A stretch of DNA of 52,053 bases. It comes from Eubacterium sp. (lineage in GTDB: Bacteria > Bacillota > Clostridia > Oscillospirales > Acutalibacteraceae). The notes beneath the pieces were generated by a model. It made no database searches and had not been told where the DNA came from. It saw only the letters and a program-made list of their open reading frames with translations. The stretch is taken from contig JACTVT010000012.1 of NCBI GenBank assembly GCA_014465955.1, forward strand, positions 1-52,053, read 5' to 3'. The position numbers were made by a program, and so were the translations under genes. Of this stretch, positions 40,724-48,727 are shown piece by piece (the first letter of the stretch is position 1; each line of letters starts with the position of its first letter).

Positions 40724-41437
40724 ATGACACTTCAGCAGATAATTGATGACAGTGAAAATATAGTCTTTTTCGGCGGTGCAGGCGTTTCAACAGAAAGCGG
40801 AATTCCCGATTTCAGGTCTGTTGACGGACTTTATAATCAGAAATATGATTATCCGCCCGAGGAAATACTGTCGCACACCTTCTTTTGTAATCATACAGAT
40901 TATTTTTACAATTTTTACCGTGATAAACTGATTTGCACTGACGCTGAGCCAAATCCTGCTCATCTGAAACTTGCGGAACTTGAAAAATCAGGTAAACTTT
41001 CTGCGGTCGTTACGCAGAATATTGACGGACTGCACCAGAAAGCAGGCAGTAAAACGGTCTTTGAACTTCACGGTTCAACACTGCGCAATTACTGCACAAA
41101 ATGCGGTAAATTCTTTGATGTTGATTATATTGCAGATTCTAAAGGTGTTCCGAAATGTGATAAATGCGGCGGTCTTGTTAAGCCGGATGTTGTTCTTTAC
41201 GAAGAAGGTCTTGATAATAATACCGTAAACGGCGCAGTAAATGCCATTTCAAATGCCGACTGCCTTATTGTTGCAGGCACAAGCCTTACCGTTTACCCTG
41301 CGGCGGGATTTATTAGGTATTTCAGGGGCAAATATTTCGTTCTTATTAACAGAGATGAAACAGCGGCAGACAGTTCTGCCAATCTCGTAATACACGACAG
41401 TGTCGGCAAAGTCTTATCCGAAATAGAGGTGCGCTGA
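40724..41437 (+). CDS. NAD-dependent protein deacylase (sirtuin)
   Basis: This 237-residue Sir2-family enzyme removes acyl groups from lysines using NAD. The NAD-binding motifs are GAGVSTESGIPDFRS near residue 18 and TQNIDGLHQKAG near residue 97. The catalytic His lies in ELHGS. Zinc cysteines are in CTKCGKFF and CDKCGG. VAGTSLTVYPAAGF closes the NAD site. The length is right for the class U/III bacterial sirtuins. It ends inside the start codon of the radical SAM gene (TGATGG). Confidence 0.94.
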   Translation: MTLQQIIDDSENIVFFGGAGVSTESGIPDFRSVDGLYNQKYDYPPEEILSHTFFCNHTDYFYNFYRDKLICTDAEPNPAHLKLAELEKSGKLSAVVTQNIDGLHQKAGSKTVFELHGSTLRNYCTKCGKFFDVDYIADSKGVPKCDKCGGLVKPDVVLYEEGLDNNTVNGAVNAISNADCLIVAGTSLTVYPAAGFIRYFRGKYFVLINRDETAADSSANLVIHDSVGKVLSEIEVR

Positions 41438-42516
41438 TGGCAGTTTCTGTAATGCTCAAGCCTGCTTCGTCGCTTTGCAATTTGAAATGTAAGTATTGCT
41501 TTTATTCTTCACTTGCGCTGGACAGGCAGGAATATTCAAAAGGCTTTATGACTGCCGAAACTGCGCAAAATGTTATTAAATCTGCGTTTTTACTTGCGAA
41601 GGGAACGCCTGTCGTTTTTGTTTTTCAAGGCGGTGAACCCTCGCTTCGCGGTCTTGATTTTTACAAGGATTTTGTGCAGATATGTCAAAAAGAAAACAGT
41701 CAGAATTCTTCGGTATCTTTTTGCTTTCAGTCAAACGGCACTCTGCTTGATGATGATTGGTGCGCATTTTTTAAGAAAAATAATTTTCTCGTCGGCATTT
41801 CGCTTGACGGCAATGAAATTCAGAATCAATACAGAGTTTACCCTGACGGCAAAGAGTCTTTTTCAGATGTTATGAACGCCGTTTCGCTTTTGAAAAAGCA
41901 TAATGTTCGGTTCAATATTCTGTCTGTCGTTACAAAAAATCTTGCCCGTTCAGGCAGAGAGCATTTTAGATTTATGAAACAGAATGATATTTTTGACTTT
42001 CAGTATATAAACTGCCTGAAACCGCTTGATAAGCAGGCTGACGGTGATTTGTATATGAACGAGGATGATTATGCAGAATTCCTTGAAAAAACATTCAGGC
42101 TTTATTATAATTCAAATATGAGAGGCAGTAAAACTTCTATCCGCAGTTTTGATAATTACTTAATGCTTCTTTCAGGCGGCAATGCCGAGCAGTGCAGTAT
42201 GAACGGTTTTTGTTCACCTCAGTTTGTTGTCGAGGGCGACGGTACGGTTTATCCCTGTGATTTCTTCTGTACAGATGAATTTGAACTTGGTAATATTAAC
42301 AATAAATCTTTTCTTGAAATGAGCAGGGGAGAGGCATTTAAAAAGTTTCTTAAATCAGGTGTTGATGTTGACGAACGCTGCAAACACTGTACATATTTTG
42401 CACTTTGCAGGGGCGGCGGATGTAAACGGCAGAAACTTGACGGCAATTTTTGCCGTGTATATAAAAAATTCTTTTCATCATCAATTGATATGATGAAAAA
42501 TATGATTGGCAGGTAA
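41437..42516 (+). CDS. Radical SAM/SPASM enzyme of the anSME type
   Basis: The 359-residue protein has the radical SAM cluster motif C14-xxx-C18-xx-C21 (SSLCNLKCKYCFYSS), the FQGGEPSLRG glycine motif and FCFQSNGTLLDDDW. The SPASM region is C-terminal, with auxiliary cluster cysteines in CSMNGFCSPQFVVEGDG, TVYPCDFFC, CKHCTYFALCRGGGC and NFCRVYKKFF. This layout is that of anaerobic sulfatase-maturating enzymes, which oxidise a Cys or Ser to formylglycine, and of related peptide-modifying enzymes. No sulfatase lies in this window, so the target is open. The gene overlaps the sirtuin stop, and a lipoprotein gene follows after 6 nt. Confidence 0.9.
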   Translation: MAVSVMLKPASSLCNLKCKYCFYSSLALDRQEYSKGFMTAETAQNVIKSAFLLAKGTPVVFVFQGGEPSLRGLDFYKDFVQICQKENSQNSSVSFCFQSNGTLLDDDWCAFFKKNNFLVGISLDGNEIQNQYRVYPDGKESFSDVMNAVSLLKKHNVRFNILSVVTKNLARSGREHFRFMKQNDIFDFQYINCLKPLDKQADGDLYMNEDDYAEFLEKTFRLYYNSNMRGSKTSIRSFDNYLMLLSGGNAEQCSMNGFCSPQFVVEGDGTVYPCDFFCTDEFELGNINNKSFLEMSRGEAFKKFLKSGVDVDERCKHCTYFALCRGGGCKRQKLDGNFCRVYKKFFSSSIDMMKNMIGR

Positions 42517-42522
42517 AACCAT

Positions 42523-43425
42523 ATGAAAAAAGTATTATCGTTAATTCTTTGCTTTGCATTTATTTTCTGTATTTTTGCAGGCTGCTCCGGCAATGATGAA
42601 AAAGAGCCCGAGACTACATCTGAGCCTGTTTCACTGCAGTTTACAACTGATGAAAGCAACAGTTATTTAAGCCCGAGTTCCGTTCGTGCTTATGAAACAC
42701 TTTGTGATGCAGTTATAAATGGAAAAAGTGAAGCAAATTTTAATACTACGCTGATTAATGATGTAAACAGACTGTTTTATTCAGATTTTCCGCTTTCCTG
42801 CCTCGTCAGCAAAATGGATTTAAAGCCTGATAATACAGGCGTTTCAATCGTTTATAAAAATAACACTGACGAACATTTAAGGCTTGTTTCGGAATTCAGC
42901 GCAAAGGTAAATGAAATTTTATCCGAATGCGGTTTCGGCAAGGTAAATAATAATGCTCTTGTTTTGAATTTGTATTCTTATATTACAAAGAATACCGAAA
43001 TAAACAATCAAAGCAATAATACTTATGACGTTATCGTTAATTCAACAGGCTATTCGTCTTCGTTTGCAGGCGCATTTGCTTATCTTCTCAATCAGGCAGG
43101 CGTTAAGGCTTCTGTCGTTAAATCAACGAATGATGACGGTATTGCCTTTATGGCAGAAACTGATTTTAAGGGAATGAATTATATTTTCAATCCTTTCTTT
43201 GAAGCAAATTATAATAAGGGCGAGGCGCTTCGCTATTTTGCGCTTGATTATGCCGATATGGTGTCAGCAGGCTATACTGATGTAAGATACAGAAATGACG
43301 ACAGCGTTGTTTTTGACGACGGCGAAAATGATTTTGCCCGACTGCGCAGTTCTGTTTCATATACACTTGACGGTAACAGCCTTTCCGTCAAAACCGAAAA
43401 CGGCGATTTTCAGATAGAATTATAG
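42523..43425 (+). CDS. Lipoprotein with a transglutaminase-like but Cys-less domain
   Basis: The 300-residue product has a lipoprotein signal (MKKVLSLILCFAFIFCIFAG then C21), so it is attached to the outer membrane face. A Thr/Ser/Glu-rich linker follows. Residues about 165-240 (SSSFAGAFAYLLNQAGVKAS, then GMNYIFNPFF) look like the core of the transglutaminase/protease fold. The position of the usual nucleophile appears to be serine (GYSSSFAGAF), so the domain may not be catalytic. This domain call is by eye and tentative. The gene lies 6 nt after the radical SAM gene. Two palindromic elements follow. Confidence 0.65.
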   Translation: MKKVLSLILCFAFIFCIFAGCSGNDEKEPETTSEPVSLQFTTDESNSYLSPSSVRAYETLCDAVINGKSEANFNTTLINDVNRLFYSDFPLSCLVSKMDLKPDNTGVSIVYKNNTDEHLRLVSEFSAKVNEILSECGFGKVNNNALVLNLYSYITKNTEINNQSNNTYDVIVNSTGYSSSFAGAFAYLLNQAGVKASVVKSTNDDGIAFMAETDFKGMNYIFNPFFEANYNKGEALRYFALDYADMVSAGYTDVRYRNDDSVVFDDGENDFARLRSSVSYTLDGNSLSVKTENGDFQIEL

Positions 43426-43457
43426 TTGTATCGTCTTTTAACATCGTTAAATAAATC

Positions 43458-43485
43458 GTAGAGGAGGGTTTCCGTGCCCTCCCGT
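43458..43485 (+). repeat. 28-nt palindromic element, copy 12
   Basis: GTAGA, stem GGAGGG, loop TTTCCGTG, stem CCCTCC, CGT. It lies 33 nt after the lipoprotein stop. Confidence 0.82.
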
Positions 43486-43502
43486 AAAATCAAATAACGC
43501 TT

Positions 43503-43530
43503 GTAGGGGAGGGTTTCCGTGCCCTCCCGT
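43503..43530 (+). repeat. 28-nt palindromic element, copy 13
   Basis: GTAG, stem GGGAGGG, loop TTTCCGTG, stem CCCTCCC, GT. It lies 17 nt after copy 12 and just upstream of the small peptide gene. Confidence 0.85.
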
Positions 43531-43558
43531 CAAATAAAAACAAAAAGGAGTCAAACCA

Positions 43559-43675
43559 ATGAAAGAAATTTACGAAAAGCCAATCATAAGCATTGAGGAA
43601 TTCAAAACAGTTGATGTCATCACAGCAAGCACCAATCCGGGTGATGACAACGACACACCGTTCCCATTCGGATAA
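43559..43675 (+). CDS. 38-residue acidic peptide, possible modified-peptide precursor
   Basis: A short frame encodes MKEIYEKPIISIEEFKTVDV followed by ITASTNPGDDNDTPFPFG. A good ribosome site (AAAAGGAG) lies 8 nt before the ATG, and a clear terminator follows the stop. It has a charged N-terminal part (YEKP...EEF), a small-residue motif (ITAS) and a Gly/Asp/Pro-rich tail. This two-part design resembles leader-core precursors of ribosomally made peptides. It has no cysteine, so thioether or disulfide chemistry is excluded. The nearest modifying enzyme is the radical SAM/SPASM gene 1.0 kb upstream. Another S24/S26 peptidase and exporter lie 33 kb away. Both links are hypothetical. Confidence 0.7.
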   Translation: MKEIYEKPIISIEEFKTVDVITASTNPGDDNDTPFPFG

Positions 43676-43693
43676 TTATTAATTCATAAAATA

Positions 43694-43720
43694 AAAACCG
43701 TTCACTCGAACGGTTTTTTT
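43694..43720 (+). terminator. Terminator after the small peptide gene
   Basis: AAACCGTT/AACGGTTT with a 6-nt loop and a T run, 19 nt after the stop codon. Confidence 0.88.
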
Positions 43721-43771
43721 GATGTACTGTTAAATAATTTATTAAAATTGTTTGAATTTATTGTATAACTA

Positions 43772-43800
43772 TTGCTAATTTATTAAAAATATGTTAAATT
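43772..43800 (+). promoter_or_regulatory. Possible promoter of the GPH transporter gene
   Basis: TTGCTA (43772-43777) and TAAATT (43795-43800) with 17-nt spacing. Confidence 0.45.
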
Positions 43801-43829
43801 AGTACTATTCCAATTCAAGGGGGTATTCC

Positions 43830-46253
43830 ATGGCTGAAGAAAGCTTAAAACAAAAAGTCACCGGTATAGTTGATAATGTCAAGTATTACTGGAAAGAACC
43901 ACCGAAAGGCAAATTTATGTCTTTCAAAGAAATAGTCGCTTATTCCTTCGGAGGAATCGGTGCTTATTTTATAATTTGTATGTGCCAGAACTTAATTGTA
44001 AGTACAACAAATATGTTCGTTGGTGCTGCAATCGGCGTCGGTCCTACCGATATGTATATTTTGTACATAATTGCAACACTTGCAAATATTCCTTTGACTG
44101 CTGTCAGAGCGAATATGATTGATAATACACGAGGCAAAGCCGGTAAGTACAGACCGTACCTTATTTCTATGGGTCTTCCTACTGCGCTTCTTGCTGTTGG
44201 TTATGTATGTTTCCCATATGAAAAACTCGGTGTGCTGCTTGGTGACGGTAATGTTTTCGGCAAGGCAAAGGCTTATGTTGCAACCTGTGCAGTAGTATTG
44301 CTCTTTAACCTTCTTTTACAGTTTTTCTTTAATTTCTTTAACGATGCTTATACAAACCTTATCCACGTTCTTTCTCCGAACACTCAGGAAAGGTCAGACG
44401 TACTTGCAGTTAAGTCTGTAGTATATTCTTTAGCACCGTCAATTATGAATATTGTTCTGCCGATTGTTGCTCAGGTAGTGGCAGATAACGATCTTTATGA
44501 TTTAAGAGTTTACAGAATTTCTTATCCTGTATTCGCAGTTATAGGTATGCTTGTTACTATCCTTATCTATGCTAATACAGAAGAAAAAATTGTTCAGGCA
44601 AAAACACACACAATTCAGATTAGTTTTATAGACTCACTCAAGGAAGTTGCTAAAAACAAGTATTTCTGGATTATTTCACTTGCAGGCTGGCTCGGTTTCC
44701 TTGAAGGCGCTTACGGCAGCATTCTGCAGTGGTCTTATACATACGGTCACACCTGTAACGGCGGTACATTTGCTGTTATCCAGACGTTAACAGGCAATGC
44801 TTCACTCTGGGGTATGCTCCTTGCTCCGTTCTGTATCAGAAAATGGGGTAAGAAAAAGGTTCTCCTCGGTGTAAACTTTATGAATATCGTTTGTATTCTT
44901 TCGATGATTATTTATAAAGAAAGCATCTGGTGGCTCTTTATTTGTGTTTATTTTAACTGGATGTTCGGTGCGTTTGAGCAGATTACAACGCCTGCTATTC
45001 AGGCAGATATACGTGATTACCAGCAGTATCGTTCGGGTGAAAGAATTGATGGTATGTTCGCTGCCGTTCTTACAATCGGTAATGTTATAACACTTCTTAC
45101 ATCAGGCGTTCTTCCTGCTGTTCAGAAATCATTCGGTATTTATGAGGGCAACGGCTACGAATCACCATATGATATTCTTGATGTTACAACCGGTCAATCC
45201 GGTCTTCTTTATCAAATGATGACCGCTCTTATCCTTATGGCTGCTCTCGGTGCATTCCTTAATATGGTGCCGTATTTCTTCTATGATTTCACCGAAAGAA
45301 AGCAGAAATCGGTTGTTCGTGTATTAAAGGTTCGTGCTATGTTTGAAGACTACAGCAACAACGCTCTTAACAATCATCAACTTGTTGAGGCTATCGACCT
45401 TATTAATAACGCAAGGGAAATGGCAGTTGCTGAGCCTAAGGAAGTTTCCAAGGCAATGTATAAGAATGTTAAGGATAAGGCTGAAAAGAAACTTGCAAAG
45501 AAAGCATATAAAGACGCTCTTGAATTCAATGAAGAAATTGAAATTTCAAAGTTTGTATGTGCTGAAATTGATAAGTTCCAGTCAGACTTATATAAGCATG
45601 AGATTAATGTTTCCACACAGATTTACAATCAGGGCATAGACGGCATTAAATATATTGATATTAATGCTGCTAAGGCTGAACTTGCAAAGGCAAAGGCACT
45701 TCCTAAGAAGACGGAAGATGAAAAGGCATTCAGAACATTTGAAATTGACATTGCCAAGAAAAAGATTTCCTGTAAAAAGGCATATGATAAATATTACGGA
45801 TCTCTTAATAATTTCGTTTCTCCGAGTATGGAAAATCTTACTGCTCTCTTTGATAAGGAAGATGATATTGATGAAAAGATTTTCGAGTTAGTAGCAGAAA
45901 AAACTGTTGCTAAGAAGGAAGACGATAAAGAAAAAGCAAACGCACTTACTGCACAGATTAAGGCTCTTCAGAAAGAAAAGAAGAATATTCAGAAACAGTC
46001 AAAAGATCTTCAGAATGAGTTTGCAAAGTTCAATCGTGCTGCAAAACTTTTCAACGATGCCAAAAAACTTCTTGCCCAGGAAGAAAACTTTACTCACTTT
46101 GATGAAATTGCCGCTCTTTATGATGAGGCAAAATTCAAAGCAGAAGAAGAAGACAGAATTAAGGAAGAAGAAATGCAGAAACGCATTGCTGAAGAAAAAG
46201 CAGAACTTGAGCGCAAAAAAGCACTCAAGGCAGCAAAGAAAAATAATAAGTAA
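43830..46253 (+). CDS. GPH/MFS-type sugar transporter with long C-terminal coiled-coil tail
   Basis: The first roughly 500 of 807 residues form a 12-helix carrier of the glycoside-pentoside-hexuronide (GPH, MFS_2) type. KGKFMSFKEIVAYSFGGIGA opens the protein, and NMIDNTRGKAGKYRPYL is a conserved loop. QADIRDYQQYRSGERIDGMF is the family signature near residue 393. From about residue 500 to 807 a highly charged helical tail follows, rich in Lys, Glu and Ala and predicted coiled coil (DEKIFELVAEKTVAKKEDD, RIAEEKAELERKKALKAAKK). Such a tail is much longer than the few dozen residues of ordinary family members. The substrate is likely a glycoside, but nothing nearby defines it. The ATG follows AAGGGGG, and a terminator follows the stop. 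Confidence 0.88.
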   Translation: MAEESLKQKVTGIVDNVKYYWKEPPKGKFMSFKEIVAYSFGGIGAYFIICMCQNLIVSTTNMFVGAAIGVGPTDMYILYIIATLANIPLTAVRANMIDNTRGKAGKYRPYLISMGLPTALLAVGYVCFPYEKLGVLLGDGNVFGKAKAYVATCAVVLLFNLLLQFFFNFFNDAYTNLIHVLSPNTQERSDVLAVKSVVYSLAPSIMNIVLPIVAQVVADNDLYDLRVYRISYPVFAVIGMLVTILIYANTEEKIVQAKTHTIQISFIDSLKEVAKNKYFWIISLAGWLGFLEGAYGSILQWSYTYGHTCNGGTFAVIQTLTGNASLWGMLLAPFCIRKWGKKKVLLGVNFMNIVCILSMIIYKESIWWLFICVYFNWMFGAFEQITTPAIQADIRDYQQYRSGERIDGMFAAVLTIGNVITLLTSGVLPAVQKSFGIYEGNGYESPYDILDVTTGQSGLLYQMMTALILMAALGAFLNMVPYFFYDFTERKQKSVVRVLKVRAMFEDYSNNALNNHQLVEAIDLINNAREMAVAEPKEVSKAMYKNVKDKAEKKLAKKAYKDALEFNEEIEISKFVCAEIDKFQSDLYKHEINVSTQIYNQGIDGIKYIDINAAKAELAKAKALPKKTEDEKAFRTFEIDIAKKKISCKKAYDKYYGSLNNFVSPSMENLTALFDKEDDIDEKIFELVAEKTVAKKEDDKEKANALTAQIKALQKEKKNIQKQSKDLQNEFAKFNRAAKLFNDAKKLLAQEENFTHFDEIAALYDEAKFKAEEEDRIKEEEMQKRIAEEKAELERKKALKAAKKNNK

Positions 46254-46262
46254 TAATTTTTG

Positions 46263-46291
46263 CCGGGCGGGAATATCCGCTCGGTTTTTTA
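46263..46291 (+). terminator. Terminator of the GPH transporter gene
   Basis: CCGGGCGG pairs with CCGCTCGG (one G-U) around a 6-nt loop, with six T residues after it. Confidence 0.85.
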
Positions 46292-46308
46292 TTTTTAAAT
46301 TGTCTTTT

Positions 46309-46336
46309 GTAGGGTGTGGAATCTTTGACGCACCGT
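46309..46336 (+). repeat. 28-nt palindromic element, copy 14
   Basis: GTAG, stem GGTGTG, middle GAATCTTTGA, stem CGCACC, GT. One T-G pair keeps the stem. Confidence 0.75.
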
Positions 46337-46385
46337 TTTTATAAAATTGCTTTCAAATTTACACATTCTCGATTGTTAACCAAAA

Positions 46386-46423
46386 CCCCACTTTGTCATA
46401 GTATAAACAAAGTGAGGTTTTTT
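46386..46423 (+). promoter_or_regulatory. Hairpin overlapping the ribosome site of the DUF3343 gene
   Basis: CCCCACTTTGT (46386-46396) pairs with ACAAAGTGAGG (46407-46417) and is followed by six T residues. The last bases of the 3' arm (GTGAGG) are also the likely ribosome site of the ATG at 46427. It can act as a terminator or as a translational lid. Confidence 0.6.
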
Positions 46424-46426
46424 ATT

Positions 46427-46642
46427 ATGTTTTTATATATAAAAATCGGTTCTGTAACTAATGCACAGCGTGCGGTTTCAGTGCTGAAAAAAAACAAAAT
46501 TAAGGCACAGATAATCAGAATGGATAACCCCCGGCCCGGAGATGGCTGCGGCTATATGATAAAAGTCAGAAAAGAAGAAAGTGAGGCTGTTCATATTCTT
46601 CAGAATAACGGCATAAGAATTTTGGGGGTAGTTGATGAGTGA
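46427..46642 (+). CDS. DUF3343 protein (putative Se/S carrier-like)
   Basis: This 71-residue protein belongs to the DUF3343 family of small proteins. The ferredoxin-like pattern LYIKIGSVTNAQRAVSVLKK, then IKAQIIRMDNPRPGDGCGYM, is followed by EEESEAVHILQNNGI-like sequence (here KEESEAVHILQNNGIRILGV). A conserved Cys sits in GDGCGY. Members lie next to selenium or sulfur transfer genes and are proposed carriers. Its stop codon overlaps the GTG start of a cysteine-desulfurase-like gene, which fits that idea. The ATG at 46427 has GAGG 9 nt upstream, inside a hairpin. Confidence 0.85.
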   Translation: MFLYIKIGSVTNAQRAVSVLKKNKIKAQIIRMDNPRPGDGCGYMIKVRKEESEAVHILQNNGIRILGVVDE

Positions 46643-47775
46643 TTTACTTTGATAATGGTGCTACAACATATCCGAAACCTGAAATTGTATTCAGGCAGAC
46701 TGTAAACGGATTTAAAAATTACAGTTTCAATTCCGGCAGAGGCGGATATTCGGCATCAATAAGCGCATCGGAAAGAATTTATAATGTGCGTGAAAAAATC
46801 GGCTTAATGTTTGGCGCAGAGCCTCAGAATATTGTTTTTACAAAAAATTGCACCGAAGCACTTAATATTGCAATCAAAGGGCTTGTAAAAAAAGGCGATC
46901 ATATTATTATTTCATCACTTGAGCATAATGCAGTTTTTCGTCCCGTATATGCTTTGCACAGTGCAGGCTATATTGATTTTGATATAGCCGATTTTTCTTT
47001 TGATGAAGATGAAACTGTTGCTAATTTTGAACGGCTTATCAGGCGCAATACAAGTCTTATTGTCTGTATGCATTCTTCAAATGTTTTCGGCGTAGTATTC
47101 CCAATAAAAAAAATAGGTGAGATGGCAAAACGCCATAATGTCAGATTTGTTGTTGACTGTGCACAGTCGGCAGGAATTCTGCCGGTTAATATGAAAGAAT
47201 TTAATATTGATGCGATTTGTGCACCCGGTCATAAAAGCCTTTACGGGGCTATGGGCACAGGCTTTGCTGCATTTGCCGATAATATGGATATATCCACCAT
47301 TATCGAAGGCGGAACGGGCAGTGAGTCACTTAATCCAAAACAGCCGCTTTCACTGCCTGACAGGCTTGAATCGGGCACTCTGAATAATGCAGGAATAATT
47401 TCACTCGGTGCAGGCATTGATTTTATTAACAGGCGCGGCATGGATAATATTTATAATCACGAGTTATTGCTGATTGATTATATTTACCACGGTCTTGAAA
47501 AAATTCCGAATGTAAAATTGTATTGCCCTAAACCTGAAAAAAATAAGAGTACTCCGCTTTTGTCTTTCAATTTTAAAGATTATTCTTCTGAAAAGGCAGC
47601 AGCCTATCTTGCACGGAATAATATAGCAGTGCGTGCAGGACTTCATTGTGCACCGCTTGCTCATAAACATTTCGGAACGGTCGAGACAGGAACTGTCAGA
47701 ATTTGTCCGTCAGTATTTACAACAAAAAAAGACTGCGAAATTTTAATAAATACTATTAAAAAACTTAACAAATAA
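46639..47775 (+). CDS. Cysteine desulfurase-like aminotransferase class V
   Basis: The 378-residue PLP enzyme is related to NifS/IscS/SufS. YFDNGATTYPKP opens it. SLEHNAV near residue 95 and VDCAQSAGI near residue 175 bind the cofactor. The PLP lysine is in APGHKSLYGAMGTGF near residue 200. The C-terminal VRAGLHCAPLAHKHFGT contains the cysteine expected to carry the persulfide. It would supply sulfur or selenium, possibly to the DUF3343 protein. No IscU/SufU scaffold gene is adjacent. Translation starts at a GTG at 46639 within the TGA of the DUF3343 gene. Confidence 0.92.
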   Translation: MIYFDNGATTYPKPEIVFRQTVNGFKNYSFNSGRGGYSASISASERIYNVREKIGLMFGAEPQNIVFTKNCTEALNIAIKGLVKKGDHIIISSLEHNAVFRPVYALHSAGYIDFDIADFSFDEDETVANFERLIRRNTSLIVCMHSSNVFGVVFPIKKIGEMAKRHNVRFVVDCAQSAGILPVNMKEFNIDAICAPGHKSLYGAMGTGFAAFADNMDISTIIEGGTGSESLNPKQPLSLPDRLESGTLNNAGIISLGAGIDFINRRGMDNIYNHELLLIDYIYHGLEKIPNVKLYCPKPEKNKSTPLLSFNFKDYSSEKAAAYLARNNIAVRAGLHCAPLAHKHFGTVETGTVRICPSVFTTKKDCEILINTIKKLNK

Positions 47776-47792
47776 TCTTTATTATTTATAAT
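47765..47792 (+). promoter_or_regulatory. Possible promoter of cdaA
   Basis: TTAACA (47765-47770) and TATAAT (47787-47792) with 16-nt spacing, overlapping the end of the previous gene. Confidence 0.4.
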
Positions 47793-47848
47793 TAATGTGA
47801 TAAAATAAATATATAATTTAATAAATAATAAAGAAAAGGGGAAGTATA

Positions 47849-48727
47849 ATGCTGAATTCAATATCGGAATTTTTTAACAGAGTGCTAAGTGTTTTTTCAA
47901 CCTTCCGCTTTTATGACTTTCTTGATATAGTTGTAGTTGCAATCATTATATACGTTGTCATCAGAATTATAAGGGAAACAAGGGCAATGCAGTTAGTAAA
48001 AGGTATTGCCTTTCTGCTTTTGATGTATTTTGTTGTAAACCTTATGAATATGGAGGCGTCAACATATATTTTTAAGCAGATTTTTGCCAATATTCTGCTG
48101 ATAGTGTGTATAATTTTTGCTCCCGAACTGAGAAATATTCTTGAGCAGATCGGCAAGGGAACTGCACGTAAAAATTTTAAAACCATCATTCATCCCGGTG
48201 TTGCAATTGATATTGCTGAAATCGAAAATGGTATTGAATCCGTTATTAAAGCCTGTTCAAATATGAGCGATACAAAAACAGGTGCTTTAATTGTTTTTGA
48301 AAATGAAACTCTGCTGGGTAATGTAATTGACAGCGGAACAATTATTGATGCTAAACCTTCAAGAGCGCTGATTGAGAATATTTTTTATCCTAAAACGCCG
48401 CTTCATGACGGTGCCATGGTTATTCGTGACGGCAGTGTTTATGCAGCAGGATGTATTCTGCCGCTTACAAAGAAAAATGTTAAATCTTCTTACGGCACAA
48501 GACATCGTGCCGCTATTGGACTTTCAGAAGAAAGTGATGCAGTTATTGTAGTCGTTTCCGAAGAAACAGGCGCGATTTCCGTTGCAAGAAACGGTTCTCT
48601 TACCCCTGATATTTCTGACGGTGATTTGCGTGATATTTTAATGTCGGTATTTGTTCCATCAGGATCTTCAGCCGATGATAAAATTATCACAAGGCTTGTT
48701 AGGAGGGTGAGAAATAATGACAAATAA
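47849..48727 (+). CDS. cdaA: Diadenylate cyclase CdaA
   Basis: This 292-residue membrane enzyme makes c-di-AMP from two ATP. Three N-terminal membrane helices (about residues 25-100, including DFLDIVVVAIIIYVVIRII) precede the DAC domain. That domain holds the DGA motif in PLHDGAMVIRDG near residue 190 and the RHR motif in YGTRHRAAIGLSEESD near residue 213. c-di-AMP controls potassium and osmotic balance and wall growth. cdaR overlaps its end by 11 nt. glmM, which often follows, is not present. The ATG at 47849 has AAAAGGGG before it. Confidence 0.95.
   Translation: MLNSISEFFNRVLSVFSTFRFYDFLDIVVVAIIIYVVIRIIRETRAMQLVKGIAFLLLMYFVVNLMNMEASTYIFKQIFANILLIVCIIFAPELRNILEQIGKGTARKNFKTIIHPGVAIDIAEIENGIESVIKACSNMSDTKTGALIVFENETLLGNVIDSGTIIDAKPSRALIENIFYPKTPLHDGAMVIRDGSVYAAGCILPLTKKNVKSSYGTRHRAAIGLSEESDAVIVVVSEETGAISVARNGSLTPDISDGDLRDILMSVFVPSGSSADDKIITRLVRRVRNNDK

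Noticed and set aside
45907..46344. Plus-strand open frame of 145 codons rich in Lys and Arg
   Set aside because: It is a shifted frame of the Lys/Glu-rich tail of the GPH transporter, with no ribosome site.
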